Notes: generated by a model from the sequence alone, not told the origin. DNA of 64,000 nucleotides from JAJDTQ01 sp963422385 (GCA_963422385.1 OY729432.1:1488001-1552000), one strand, 5' to 3'. Numbered from the stretch's first letter, positions 35,026 to 45,595 are shown. A program made the numbers and translations.

Positions 35026-36300
35026 TCATCGCCGGACGTACAGCTCCATTGCCAGTTCGCGCACGCCGATGCCTTCCGCCACAGCCGACACTGGAAAGCG
35101 GCCCTATCCCGCGTGGACGAGGAAGGCCCGCGTGGGGGCGATGTCCGTGCACGCCTAATGGAAGCCGCGACCGACCTTTGCGGCCAGCGAGCGCTTGATC
35201 TCGATGCCTAACGCTCACCCTGAGGGTGTTCGATCACCAAGTCGATCTTGGCCCCGGTACGATAGAAGGAGGTCGAGGCGGGCCACGGAAGAACTGAAAG
35301 CAGCGTCTCGATCACGAAACCCTCCCAACTGCCTTCAACCACCGGATGGCCCGTCAGCGACGGGATGCCCAACAGGGCGTGGAGCAATCCGCTGTCGCGC
35401 ACATAGACCTTCGGAGACTTCACCAAGCGCTTGCCGACGTTGGCATGCGGCGGCGGAAGGCGGAGCACAAGGAGCAGGTCGGCGAGCAGATCGACGTGGC
35501 GCGTCACGGACTGGACTGGGCGCTCACTTCGAGCGCGTGAGCGAGAGCGGAGGCGTTCAGCAACGCCCCCTGACGATGCGTGAGCATCGTCCACAGCTGC
35601 CCGAGCGTCGTGGCCGGAACACGCTGCCCGAACGTGACTACGCCTCGTTCCAGGTAAGTTCTGACGAAGTCCTTGCGCCACGCAAGGCTGGTCTCGTCGT
35701 TGGCGAGATAGCTGTCCGGAAACCTGCCGCGCAGCCAAAGCCGTTCTCGATCTGCGCGTTCTTCCTTGACTTCGAGCGCGGAGAAAGGTGTCAATTCCAG
35801 ATAGGCAATGCGCCCGGCGCGAGACTCCCCGGACTGACGCAGGAGGCCGACGGACCTGGACCCCAGGATGAGGAATCGGTCCAATCCTTTGCCGCGGCGC
35901 CGTCCCCGGTCGATGATGCCGCGCAGCGACTGAAACAGTTCTGGAACGCGATGAATCTCGTCAAGCACGACGAAACGGTCTTCCACGGCTTCAAGGAACA
36001 GGACGGGCTCGTTCAGGCGACTGCGGTCGCCGGGGTCTTCAAGGTTGAGCTAGGGAAGCTCTGATCAAGTCTGGAAGGGCGAAGTCAGTTGTTTCAGGAT
36101 CAACAGGTTATATCCTTTCTGCGCAAATTTTGGGAACTTGATCAGAGCTTCCCTGGAGCGCCCCGCGTTGCTTTGCGGTCTCCAGGGAAAGAGTCGTCTT
36201 GCCGGCCTGACGTGGGCCGATGATTGCCGCTGCTGCTTGGCGACTCAAGGCTTTCGAGATGTCCGTTGCAAGGAGATTGGGTATCGCATACCTTGCAATT
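35026..36300 (-). pseudogene. DUF4143-type ATPase, multiply broken
   Basis: Reading through the damage gives the whole family profile: IIGPRQAGKTTLSLETAK (Walker A, about 36215-36165); after a 101-base insertion, LNLEDPGDRSRLNEPVLFLE and FVVLDEIHRVPELFQSLRGI (Walker B); DFVRTYLERGV; then in a second frame SPKVYVRDSGLLHALLGI and EGFVIETLL; and finally GIEIKRSLAAKVGRGF and IGVRELAMELYVRR, ending at 35026. Damage: MITE insertion, frameshifts near 35510 and 35205, and in-frame TAG codons in the last segment. Unrelated in exact sequence to the intact DUF4143 protein at 267, but the same superfamily. Confidence 0.8.
36053..36153. mobile_element. 101-base MITE-like element inside the ATPase pseudogene
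   Basis: Perfect 18-base terminal inverted repeats GGGAAGCTCTGATCAAGT bound an AT-richer interior with no gene. It splits the ATPase between its Walker A and Walker B regions; removing it rejoins the coding sequence. No second copy is in the window. Target duplication is not clear. Confidence 0.8.
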
Positions 36301-36386
36301 TATCCATATGATGGACAGTTTGCAAGGATTTACGAACTCGTCCCGAAGCGAAGCCGGACCAAGTCAGGCGTCGCTTAACCGCGGGT

Positions 36387-37007
36387 TCAGGTGACCGGGA
36401 TCATGATGTGCTCCCGGTAGGGAGGGCGCTCGCACAGGCGCTGGTACCACGCCTCGACGTTGGGCATCGACGGGCGCTCTATCGGCATGGAGAACCAGCG
36501 GTAGGCCCAGATGCCGACGGGGATGTCGCCAATGGTGAAGGAATCGCCGGCGAGGTAGTCCTGGCCTTCCAGGTAACTCTCGACGATCTCCCACTTGGGC
36601 ACCGCTGCCGCCACCGCCTTTTCGATGGCGGCGGGGTCACGCTCGGCCTCGGGGGTCCGGACGAGTCCGAAGAAGATCGGCACCATGAACGCATTCAGCG
36701 TGCTCAACTGCCAATCCATCCAGCGGTTGGCATTGCCCCGCCCTTCGGGAGTCCCAGGCACGATCCTGCCGCCGTTGTACTTGTTGACGAGGTAGCGGAC
36801 GATGCTGTTGGATTCCCACAGGACGAAGTCGCCGTCCTCGATGGTGGGGATCACGCCGTTGGGATTCAGGTCCAGATAGGGCCGCTCCCTGTTCTTGCCG
36901 AACTCCCCACCGATATCCACGCGCTCGAACGGGATTTCCAGTTCCCCGCAGCACCACAGGACCTTCTGTACGTTGGATGAAGTTTTCCTTCCCCAGATTT
37001 TCAACAC
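36387..37007 (-). CDS. Glutathione S-transferase family protein
   Basis: A 206-residue cytosolic GST. The N-terminal thioredoxin-fold domain has MLKIWGRKTSSNVQKVLWCC (Ser in the catalytic position), YLDLNPNGVIPTIEDGDFVL (cis-Pro) and WESNSIVRYLV (glutathione-binding Glu-Ser). The C-terminal helical domain contains DYLAGDSFTIGDIPVGIWAY. Full length, single gene, ending just after the variable region. Confidence 0.93.
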   Translation of the reverse strand: MLKIWGRKTSSNVQKVLWCCGELEIPFERVDIGGEFGKNRERPYLDLNPNGVIPTIEDGDFVLWESNSIVRYLVNKYNGGRIVPGTPEGRGNANRWMDWQLSTLNAFMVPIFFGLVRTPEAERDPAAIEKAVAAAVPKWEIVESYLEGQDYLAGDSFTIGDIPVGIWAYRWFSMPIERPSMPNVEAWYQRLCERPPYREHIMIPVT

Positions 37008-37055
37008 GTTGCGTTACCTCCGTAAGAAATACCTCAGAAATACCCTGGAGAACCC

Positions 37056-37083
37056 TTGACTGCAAGAAAATCGTGCTTAAATT
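37056..37083 (+). promoter_or_regulatory. Candidate promoter of groESL
   Basis: TTGACT (37056-37061), 16-base spacer, TAAATT (37078-37083), then an AAAGGGAGG ribosome site before groES. No CIRCE inverted repeat (TTAGCACTC/GAGTGCTAA) is visible, so HrcA control is not supported here. A sigma32-type element was not recognised. Confidence 0.45.
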
Positions 37084-37125
37084 CGAGTTCGAATCCTATC
37101 ATCATACTCTTAAAGGGAGGTTCTT

Positions 37126-37416
37126 ATGGCGGCTAAAGTGAAGCCTTTGCACGACAGGATCATCGTCAAGAGGCTCGACGAGGAGGAGAAGACGTCTGGC
37201 GGCATCATCATCCCCGACACGGCGAAGGAAAAGCCTCAGGAAGGCATGGTGGTGGCGGTCGGTTCGGGCAAGCGGGAGGACGGCAAGGTCATCGCTCTCG
37301 ACGTCAAGGAAGGGGACAAGGTCCTGTTCGGGAAGTATTCCGGCACGGAGATCGAGTTGGACGGCGACGAGCATCTCATCATGAGGGAAGACGATATCCT
37401 CGGGATCGTCGAATAA
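37126..37416 (+). CDS. groES: Co-chaperonin GroES
   Basis: A 96-residue heptameric lid of the GroEL chamber. It has KPLHDRIIVKRLDEEEKTSG (mobile loop), GGIIIPDTAKEKPQEGMVVA, and the ending EHLIMREDDILGIVE. Fifteen bases before groEL. Confidence 0.98.
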   Translation: MAAKVKPLHDRIIVKRLDEEEKTSGGIIIPDTAKEKPQEGMVVAVGSGKREDGKVIALDVKEGDKVLFGKYSGTEIELDGDEHLIMREDDILGIVE

Positions 37417-37431
37417 GGAGGTACGGCGAAA

Positions 37432-39048
<1,617 letters not shown>

Positions 39049-39080
39049 ACATCAGCGGGGCCACACCCGAGCTGACAACC

Positions 39081-39114
39081 AAAAGGGGGAGGACGCGCGT
39101 CCTCCCCCTTTTTT
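39081..39114 (+). terminator. Intrinsic terminator of groESL
   Basis: AAAAGGGGGAGGACG, CGCGTCCTCCCCC and TTTTTT: a 12-base GC-rich stem with a very small loop, followed by a T-run. The A-run on the other side also lets it serve the convergent aroE operon. Confidence 0.9.
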
Positions 39115-39155
39115 GTCTGCAAAGCGCGGGACGCCCCGTTTCCACCGCCTGGAGA

Positions 39156-40046
39156 TCATCCGTAGCCGAAGGCCCCGAGGGCGTCGAACATCACCGTCGT
39201 GTCCGGGTCGCGGCCGAACCAGGTGCGGAAAGACGCGGCGCCTTGGTGCGCCAGCATGCCGATGCCCTCCACGGTCCGGCACCCCCGCCGCTTTGCCTCC
39301 CGGAGCAGCACGGTCTCGCGGGGTTGGTAGACGATGTCGTAGACAGCTTGGCGCGCATCGAGGAACGCGGGGTCGATGGGGCATCCGCGGATGTTCGGGG
39401 CCATGCCCGCGGAAGTGCAGTTGATGACGAGGTCGGCCTCGCTGCCGAGGACGGAGAACTCCGCCAGCGGACCGGAGCGGACTTCCGTGTCCGCCACGCT
39501 TCCGTCCGCGATGTCCCGCGCCAGACTGCCGGCCTTGTCCCGGTCGCGGCCGAGCAGAGTGATCTCCGGTAGCCGGAAAGTCTCCCGGCTCCCACCCGCG
39601 CCCGCGCAACTGCCCCGGGCCAGCACGAAGGCCAGCGCGCGTGCCGCGCCGCCGGTCCCCAGGATCGCGACCCTCTTGCCGTCGAGTTCGATGCCCGCCT
39701 GGCGAAGGTTCAGCACGGCGCCCGAGGCGTCGGTGGTGGTCCCCATCAGCCGATCACCCTCCCAGTACAGGGTGTTCACGCTTCCGGTGAAGCGGGACTC
39801 CTCGCTCAGGCCGTCGAGATGCGCGATGACCGCCTGCTTGTGCGGGATGGTCACGTTGGCGCCGAGGAACCCCATGCCCCGCAGGCCGGCGATGACCTCG
39901 CCCAGAGCCTCGGGTGAGCACGGCAAGGGGACGTAGCAGGCGTTCAGGCCCGCCGCCCGGATGGCCGCGTTGTGCATCACCGGCGACATGGAATGTCCCA
40001 CCGGCCATCCCAGCACTCCCAGAAGTCGGGTGGTTCCGTCGATCAT
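39156..40046 (-). CDS. aroE: Shikimate dehydrogenase
   Basis: Reduces 3-dehydroshikimate with NADPH in aromatic amino-acid synthesis. The 296-residue protein has GWPVGHSMSPVMHNAA, the catalytic Lys in NVTIPHK, the NADP-binding AILGTGGAARALAFVLARG, NCTSAGM and GIGMLAHQGAASF. The usual TDYDG Asp motif is TDASG here, keeping the Asp. Its start overlaps the tatD stop by four bases; last gene of the tmk-holB-metG-tatD-aroE operon. Confidence 0.95.
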   Translation of the reverse strand: MIDGTTRLLGVLGWPVGHSMSPVMHNAAIRAAGLNACYVPLPCSPEALGEVIAGLRGMGFLGANVTIPHKQAVIAHLDGLSEESRFTGSVNTLYWEGDRLMGTTTDASGAVLNLRQAGIELDGKRVAILGTGGAARALAFVLARGSCAGAGGSRETFRLPEITLLGRDRDKAGSLARDIADGSVADTEVRSGPLAEFSVLGSEADLVINCTSAGMAPNIRGCPIDPAFLDARQAVYDIVYQPRETVLLREAKRRGCRTVEGIGMLAHQGAASFRTWFGRDPDTTVMFDALGAFGYG

Positions 40047-40867
40047 GATTTCCGCGTGGTCTCGCCCTCCGGCAGCCGGAACAATGCCCGGGTGTTGCGG
40101 CTGGCGGTGTCGGCGATTTCGTCAACCCCGACCCCCCGGACCCGGGCCAATGTCTCGGCCACGAAACGGACGTAGGCGGGCTCGTTGCGCCGACCCCGCT
40201 TGGGAACAGGCGCCAGGAACGGCGCGTCGGTCTCCACGAGCAGCCGGTCCGGGGGCACCCAGCGGGCGACGTCGCGTAACGCCTCGGCGTTCTTGAAGGT
40301 GACGATGCCCGAGAATGACAGGTAGAAGCCCAGGTCGAGGAACGTCCGCGCGGCTGCGGCGTCGCTGGTGAAGCAGTGGATCACTCCCTCCAGCGTTCCG
40401 CCGCGGCAGCTTCGAATGGTCTCCGCCACCTCGCGGTCCGACTCGCGGTTGTGCACCACGATGGGCAACCGGGTCTCCACGGCCATCCCGGCGAAGCGCT
40501 CGAACATGTCTCGCTGCACTTGACGGGGCGAGTGGTCGTAGTGGAAGTCGAGGCCGGTCTCACCGATGGCGACGACCTTGGGGTGCGCGGCGAGGGCGCG
40601 TATCCGGTCCATGGCCTCCGCGCTCACGTCCTTGGCGTCGTGCGGGTGCATTCCCACGGTGGCGTAGAGACCCGCGTGCTCTTCCGCCAGGTGCACCGCA
40701 GCGTCGTTGGTGGAAAGGTCCCCCGCGCCTCCGACGACGATCAGCGTTTCGACGCCTGCATCCCGGGCCCGGGACAGCACGTCGGCGCGATCAGCGTCGA
40801 ACTCCTCGGTCTGGATGTGGCAGTGGGTGTCAATGAAGGTTGCCGGCCCCGGTTCCACGCGCGTCAT
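40043..40867 (-). CDS. tatD: TatD family metal-dependent deoxyribonuclease
   Basis: A 274-residue TIM-barrel hydrolase (3'-5' exonuclease of DNA/RNA). Metal ligands: DTHCHIQTEEFDADR, Glu in VVAIGETGLDFHYD, VVHNRES, VIHCFTSD and the final Asp in LLVETDAPFLAP. The ATG at 40867 overlaps the metG stop (ATGA) and is preferred to longer frames that run back into metG. The metG-tatD order is common in bacteria. Confidence 0.93.
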   Translation of the reverse strand: MTRVEPGPATFIDTHCHIQTEEFDADRADVLSRARDAGVETLIVVGGAGDLSTNDAAVHLAEEHAGLYATVGMHPHDAKDVSAEAMDRIRALAAHPKVVAIGETGLDFHYDHSPRQVQRDMFERFAGMAVETRLPIVVHNRESDREVAETIRSCRGGTLEGVIHCFTSDAAAARTFLDLGFYLSFSGIVTFKNAEALRDVARWVPPDRLLVETDAPFLAPVPKRGRRNEPAYVRFVAETLARVRGVGVDEIADTASRNTRALFRLPEGETTRKS

Positions 40868-42423
40868 CCCCCCGAGCCACTCTTGTCGCCGTCGCCCTCC
40901 GTTTCCTCGATCCTGGGAAAGAGGATTTCGGGCGGTTGGACCTGGTGTCCTTCGGGGAAGGAGCCGCCCCACTCGGCACGGAGCGCGTCACCGGCGGGGA
41001 GTCCCAGAAGGTTCCGCACCGCGGCGCCTGTCTCCGGGAGGAAGGGCGCCAGCAACTCGCCCGTAAGGCGCACGCCTTCCAGGAGGTGGTGCAGGATCTC
41101 GCCCACCCGCGCCTTCTGATCAGGGTCCTTGACGAGTGTGAACGGCGCCGTCTGCACGATGTACTGATTCGTCCGGTCCAGCGCGACGAAGATCGATTCC
41201 AGGGCCCGGTGGAAGGCCAACTCCTCCATATGCCGATCCACGTTCGCCACCGCCGCGAGAAAGGTTTCCTTCAACTCCCGGTCTTGAGACCGGGCGCCGT
41301 CGCCCATGGGTTGAACCACGCCGCCGAAATACCGTTTCTGCATGGCCAGCACGCGGCTCACCAGGTTGCCGAAGTTGTTGGCCAGGTCGGCGTTGACCCG
41401 GTTCACGAACGCGTCGAGGGAGAAGGCCGCGTCCTGGCCGAACACCATCTCCCGCAGCAGATAGTAGCGGAACGCGTCCATGCCGTAGCGTTCCTTCATG
41501 TCGAGCGGACGGATGACGTTGCCCAGGCTCTTGGACATCTTGCCGCTGTCCATGATCCAGTAGCCGTGCACGTTGAGCCTGTGGTAGAGCGGCATCCCCG
41601 CGGCCATGAGCATGGTGGGCCAGAAGATGGCGTGCGGCTTGAGGATGTCCTTGGCGATGATGTGGTTGGCGCAGGGCCAGTAGGCGTTGAAGAAGTCCAC
41701 GCCCTTGAGCTCTACCGCGCTCACGTAGTTGATCAGCGCGTCGAACCACACGTAGGTGACGTAGTCTCCGTCGAAGGGTAAGGGAATGCCCCACTGCAAT
41801 CGGCTCCTGGGCCGCGAGATGCACAGGTCTTCCAGGGGCTCACGCAGGAACGACAGCACCTCCGTGCGGTACCGTTGCGGCGTGATGAAACCGGGGTCCT
41901 CGTTGATGTGCTCGATCAGGCGGTCCTGGTACTTGCTCATGCGGAAGAAGTAGTTCTTCTCCTCGATGTAGGTGGCCGCGGTCCGATGGTCCGGGCACTT
42001 GCCGTCCTGCAGCTCCTTGTCGGTGTAGAAGCGCTCGCAGCCGTAGCAGTAGTAACCGCCGTACTCCCCGAAATAGATTTCGCCGGCATCGTGGATGTGT
42101 TGCAGGATCCGGCTGACCGTCGCCTTGTGGTAGTCGTCGGTGGTGCGGATGAAGTGGTCGTAGGCGATGCCGCAGGTGTCCCAGGTGGATCGGAACAGAC
42201 TGCTGACCCGGTCCGCGTACGCCTTGGGTTCGGTGTCGTCCGCGGCCGCGGCCTGGGCAATCTTGTCGCCGTGCTCGTCGGTGCCGGTGAGCAGATAGAC
42301 GTCCCTGCCCCGCATTCGGTGATAGCGCTTCAGCGTATCCGCGATGATGGTGGTGTAGGTGTGCCCCAAGTGCGGCTGGGCGTTCACGTAATAGAGCGGC
42401 GTGGTGAAATAAATGCGATCCAT
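40864..42423 (-). CDS. metG: Methionyl-tRNA synthetase
   Basis: A 519-residue class I synthetase. The HIGH-type motif is in YYVNAQPHLGHTYT and KMSKS in DSGKMSKSLGNVI. A metal-binding knuckle is present (YYCYGCERFY ... GKCPDH). It lacks the C-terminal tRNA-binding EMAP-like domain of longer MetG proteins and ends in an acidic Gly/Ser tail. Operonic with holB upstream (19 bases) and tatD downstream (overlap). Confidence 0.96.
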   Translation of the reverse strand: MDRIYFTTPLYYVNAQPHLGHTYTTIIADTLKRYHRMRGRDVYLLTGTDEHGDKIAQAAAADDTEPKAYADRVSSLFRSTWDTCGIAYDHFIRTTDDYHKATVSRILQHIHDAGEIYFGEYGGYYCYGCERFYTDKELQDGKCPDHRTAATYIEEKNYFFRMSKYQDRLIEHINEDPGFITPQRYRTEVLSFLREPLEDLCISRPRSRLQWGIPLPFDGDYVTYVWFDALINYVSAVELKGVDFFNAYWPCANHIIAKDILKPHAIFWPTMLMAAGMPLYHRLNVHGYWIMDSGKMSKSLGNVIRPLDMKERYGMDAFRYYLLREMVFGQDAAFSLDAFVNRVNADLANNFGNLVSRVLAMQKRYFGGVVQPMGDGARSQDRELKETFLAAVANVDRHMEELAFHRALESIFVALDRTNQYIVQTAPFTLVKDPDQKARVGEILHHLLEGVRLTGELLAPFLPETGAAVRNLLGLPAGDALRAEWGGSFPEGHQVQPPEILFPRIEETEGDGDKSGSGG

Positions 42424-42442
42424 GACAGTCTTCGGGTCCCTT

Positions 42443-43426
42443 TCAAGCTAGTAGACCGGGGATGAAGCTCTCCAGTACCATGCGCCGGTTGAAATTCCGG
42501 TGAATGGCCCGGGTCACGTTGTCGATCTCGGCCAGGGCGGACGTCGATTGCTGCACGCGGCGGGCCGCGGCGGCGCGCTGAAGCTGCTCCAGCAGATCTC
42601 TGTTGTAGACCGTCGCGGTGGAGCCCGTGACCTGAAGCACCATGACGTCGCGCAGCCATCCCTTGACCCAGTCCAGGAATTTCAACGCCTTCTCCCGGTC
42701 GCTGCCCATCTCCTCGGCCAGCGCCGTGATCCCGCGCATGTCGTCGGACGAAAGCGCCGCCAGCTTGTGAAGACATTCCTGCCTTTGGTCCAGCAGTTCC
42801 GCCTCGTCGCTTTCCAGCGCGGTGCCGAGGCTGCCGTAACTGAGAGAGGCCAGCAGCAGGGCGCGGTCCTCGGGAAGCCCCTTGCGCCGGACCACGATGG
42901 CCGCTACCTGCTCCACCGCCAGAGGAAAGAATTGGAGCCGTAGGCAGCGGGAGAGCACCGTTGGCAGGACACCGCCGGTACTTTCCGCGATCAGGATCAG
43001 CAGGGAATGGTCCGGCGGCTCCTCCAGGGTCTTGAGGAGCGCGTTCTGGGCATGAAGGTTCACCAGCGTCAACGGGTCGATGATGGCGATCTTCTTCATC
43101 CCCGTGAAGCGGTGCAGCACCAACTGTCGCTGCAGCTCCCGCACCTGCTCGATGGAGATGTCCCGCTTGCCCTTGCGCTGCTCCAGCCAATGCACATCCG
43201 CATGGTTTCCGTCGCGAATGCACAGACAGCTCGGGCACTCGCCGCAAGCGTCCCCGGCGCCGGTCCGGCATTGGATGGAGGCCGCCAGGGCGGTGGCCAC
43301 GGTCCTCTTTCCCGTGCCCTCGGGACCGACGAAAAGATAGGCGTGGTGGAGCCGGTCGCGGTTCACGGCACGCCGCAGCAGCTCGATCTGGCCCTGGTGG
43401 CCGATGATGTCCTGGAACCGCAACAT
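42443..43426 (-). CDS. holB: DNA polymerase III delta' subunit
   Basis: A 327-residue clamp-loader subunit. Walker A is GPEGTGKRT, the zinc knuckle is CGECPSCLCIRDGNH with a preceding Cys, and the SRC motif is in VLSRCLRLQFF. DISIEQVRELQRQL is typical. Tmk-HolB adjacency is common because both support DNA replication; 21 bases separate the genes. Confidence 0.92.
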   Translation of the reverse strand: MLRFQDIIGHQGQIELLRRAVNRDRLHHAYLFVGPEGTGKRTVATALAASIQCRTGAGDACGECPSCLCIRDGNHADVHWLEQRKGKRDISIEQVRELQRQLVLHRFTGMKKIAIIDPLTLVNLHAQNALLKTLEEPPDHSLLILIAESTGGVLPTVLSRCLRLQFFPLAVEQVAAIVVRRKGLPEDRALLLASLSYGSLGTALESDEAELLDQRQECLHKLAALSSDDMRGITALAEEMGSDREKALKFLDWVKGWLRDVMVLQVTGSTATVYNRDLLEQLQRAAAARRVQQSTSALAEIDNVTRAIHRNFNRRMVLESFIPGLLA

Positions 43427-43447
43427 CAGATTTCCGGCATCCGGGTC

Positions 43448-44095
43448 CTACATGCAGGCGCTCTCGTGAAGCCGTTCCTCGATGATCCGTCTGATTTTCT
43501 TCTGGGTCGCCATCACTGGACCGTCGGTTGGGACCACCACGCAGCGTGAAGGGTCGGCCTCGGCCAGCTCGAGGAATCCCTCCCGCACCCGGCGATGAAA
43601 TGCGACTCCTTCGGCCTCGAACCGGTCTTCGCGCGCGGCGTCAGAGTCCTGCCGTTTCGCTGCACGGGCCAGCGCCACTTCCACCGGACAGTCCAGGATG
43701 ATAGTAAGCTCGGGCATGGTGCCGCCCGTCGCCATGAGATTCAGCCGGCGCAGCAACGCCAGATCCATGCCGCGGCCGTAACCCTGGTACGCCAAAGTCG
43801 AGTCCGCGAAGCGATCCGAAACCACCAGCTTTCCCTGCCCGAGGGCGGGCTTGACCACCTCGCGGACGTGTTGCGCCCGGTCCGCCAGGATGAGGAACAG
43901 CTCGGTCTCGTCCGAGAGGGATTCCGGGCGGCCTTCGAGCAGGAGTTTCCTGAGATCCTTCCCCAGCGGGGTATCACCCGGCTCGCGGGTCAGCAGCCGG
44001 GACACTCCGCGAGAGTTCAGATACTCGTCGAGCAGTCCGACCTGCCAAGTCTTTCCCGATCCGTCGCCCCCCTCGATGGTCACGAAACGCAACAT
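43448..44095 (-). CDS. tmk: Thymidylate kinase
   Basis: A 215-residue dTMP kinase. It has P-loop FVTIEGGDGSGKTWQ, the Arg motif TREPGDTPLG, DRFADSTLAYQGYGRG (DRF where DRY is usual) and a LID with RQDSDAAREDRFEAEG. ATG 44095 is preferred over an upstream in-frame start at 44116 because MLRFVTIEG is the family start. First gene of the minus-strand operon. Confidence 0.94.
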   Translation of the reverse strand: MLRFVTIEGGDGSGKTWQVGLLDEYLNSRGVSRLLTREPGDTPLGKDLRKLLLEGRPESLSDETELFLILADRAQHVREVVKPALGQGKLVVSDRFADSTLAYQGYGRGMDLALLRRLNLMATGGTMPELTIILDCPVEVALARAAKRQDSDAAREDRFEAEGVAFHRRVREGFLELAEADPSRCVVVPTDGPVMATQKKIRRIIEERLHESACM

Positions 44096-44287
44096 CCCAC
44101 GCCCTAGTGTCAGCACGATATATTACACGAGAATGAGACGGCTGCCCAACCGGCCGTCGCAGGCGGCGGGCGTGTAAACGGTGTTGCCATACGGGCGCCG
44201 GTTCTGGTACGGGACATGACACCAGGTCGAAGACACCGGGATACAGTCGCCTGGAGACGGCGGCTTTGCCCGGGACAGGAGCTCTCC

Positions 44288-45190
44288 ATGCGCGGTACAA
44301 CGCCGAGACGAATGCAGGGAATGGCCGATCCCGTGCTGGCCTCCATGGTCCATTCCATGGGACGGGACCAAGTGCCTCACTACGCGAGCCGTACGGAGAA
44401 GGTGGTCGCATACACCGATCGATGTGTGGCGAACGCCGAGTTGCGCGACGGTCCGGTGAACCCGCAACGGGTCGAGGTGACCGACCGTTCCGCCATGACC
44501 GCGCGGATCAAGGCCAAGGCCCGCGAGCTGGGCGCCGATCTGGTAGGCATCTGCCAGCTCAGGCCGTCCATGATCGACCTGGGGAAAGAGGTTCCCCACG
44601 AGTACGTTGTCGCGGCCTGCGTGAGCGAGGACTACCACAAGGTCCTCGACGGCGCCGACGCGGTGGAGGAAGAGGCCATGCGGGTATACGCGGTGGTCTC
44701 CGATCTTTCCACCGACCTCGCGGCCTACATTCGCGACCTGGGGTATCCTGCCTGGGCGCATCACAACGGCGTACGGGAAGTGCAGGCCATTCCGGTATTC
44801 TACCAGGTCGGATTCGGCGAGTTGGGGCGGCATGGCAGTCTTATCAACGAGAAGTACGGGGCGGACTTCCGACCCGGTTTCGTCACCACCGATTTACCGC
44901 TGGACGAGGACCAGCCGCGGGAGTTCGGCGTGCAGGATTTCTGCACGAACTGTAACGTGTGCATGCAGAACTGTCCGGGGGACGCGATTCCCAAGGACTA
45001 CGTGATGACCGACGGCATCAAGCGCTGGCTGATCGACCTCGAGAAATGCTATCCGTATTCCCGCTTGCGCGACGAGTACTGCCACCTGTGCGTCGACGTC
45101 TGCCCCTACAACGTGCGCAGTCACCGAACCACCTTCAAGACCTTCATGAAGGAGCGCAAGCGCATGGGCTACAAGACTCCGACGTACTAG
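44288..45190 (+). CDS. Two-cluster iron-sulfur protein, reductive-dehalogenase/QueG-like
   Basis: A 300-residue protein. N-terminal part: a corrinoid/nitroreductase-like fold as in QueG and RdhA (KAKARELGADLVGICQLRPS, VEEEAMRVYAVVSDLSTDLA, YPAWAHHNGV). C-terminal part: two 4Fe-4S motifs, CTNCNVCMQNCP (about 219-230) and a second with CHLCVDVCPYN. The start is set at ATG 44288, which has an AGGAG site. There is no Tat signal, unlike respiratory dehalogenases. Its stop codon TAG is formed by the end of a MITE. The reaction is unknown; cobamide dependence is an inference from the fold. Confidence 0.72.
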   Translation: MRGTTPRRMQGMADPVLASMVHSMGRDQVPHYASRTEKVVAYTDRCVANAELRDGPVNPQRVEVTDRSAMTARIKAKARELGADLVGICQLRPSMIDLGKEVPHEYVVAACVSEDYHKVLDGADAVEEEAMRVYAVVSDLSTDLAAYIRDLGYPAWAHHNGVREVQAIPVFYQVGFGELGRHGSLINEKYGADFRPGFVTTDLPLDEDQPREFGVQDFCTNCNVCMQNCPGDAIPKDYVMTDGIKRWLIDLEKCYPYSRLRDEYCHLCVDVCPYNVRSHRTTFKTFMKERKRMGYKTPTY

Positions 45191-45360
45191 TGTCGTGTCC
45201 CGTAAATACGCAAGATAGGTTGCTGGTTTTACTGGTCTTTTTTATCTTCGTCGGCGTAGCTCTTCCTCGCGTGGTATTGGCCACTGCTCGTCATCGTGCC
45301 TTGCCGACGACAAAAAATCCTGCGCAACTTGTCTTGCGTATTTGCGGGACACGACACTAG
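45187..45360. mobile_element. MITE-like element, copy 2 (174 bases)
   Basis: Ends CTAGTGTCGTGTCCCGTAAA and, reversed, CTAGTGTCGTGTCCCGCAAA. The interior matches copy 1 (19402-19566) in reverse orientation, including TGGCCAATACCACGCGAGGA on the opposite strand. The terminal repeats here are near perfect (one mismatch), better preserved than in copy 1, so this copy looks younger. It provides the stop of the upstream gene and lies at the start of the next small gene. Confidence 0.85.
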
Positions 45361-45545
45361 TGGACAAGTTCTACCTGCAAGAGCAAAGGCCCGACGGCGA
45401 GGTCAGCACCGTCGGGCTCTTCTACTCCCGCCAGGAAGCGGAAGGCGTCATCGCAAAGCTCCGCGAGTTGCCGGAGAAGCAGGGTTGCGAATACGTCCTG
45501 ATCCGGCCCGGTGACGGCACTCCGGAACCGCACCCGAAAGAATAA
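45360..45545 (+). CDS. Small hypothetical protein starting at the MITE edge
   Basis: About 61 residues (VDKFYLQEQRPDGEVSTVGL, FYSRQEAEGVIAKLRELPEK), with the look of a small conserved domain, ending PEPHPKE. The likely GTG start is the last base of the MITE plus the next two; a TTG lies further inside the element. The MITE may have replaced the original start region. No family recognised. Confidence 0.45.
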   Translation: MDKFYLQEQRPDGEVSTVGLFYSRQEAEGVIAKLRELPEKQGCEYVLIRPGDGTPEPHPKE

Positions 45546-45574
45546 AGATCGGACGGACGTTTCGTTTCCCCGTC

Positions 45575-45594
45575 ATTCCCGCGAAAGCGGGAAT
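45575..45594. repeat. REP-like palindrome
   Basis: ATTCCCGC, GAAA loop, GCGGGAAT: the common bacterial interspersed hairpin. It lies between the small gene and the convergent pilin operon. Confidence 0.65.
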
Positions 45595-45595
45595 C

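Noticed and set aside
37080..37110. GTTCGAATCC resembling a tRNA T-loop upstream of groES
   Set aside because: No matching acceptor stem, anticodon arm or D-loop can be built around it; it lies in the groES leader.
37008..37125. CIRCE operator of groESL
   Set aside because: No TTAGCACTC-N9-GAGTGCTAA-like inverted repeat found by eye.
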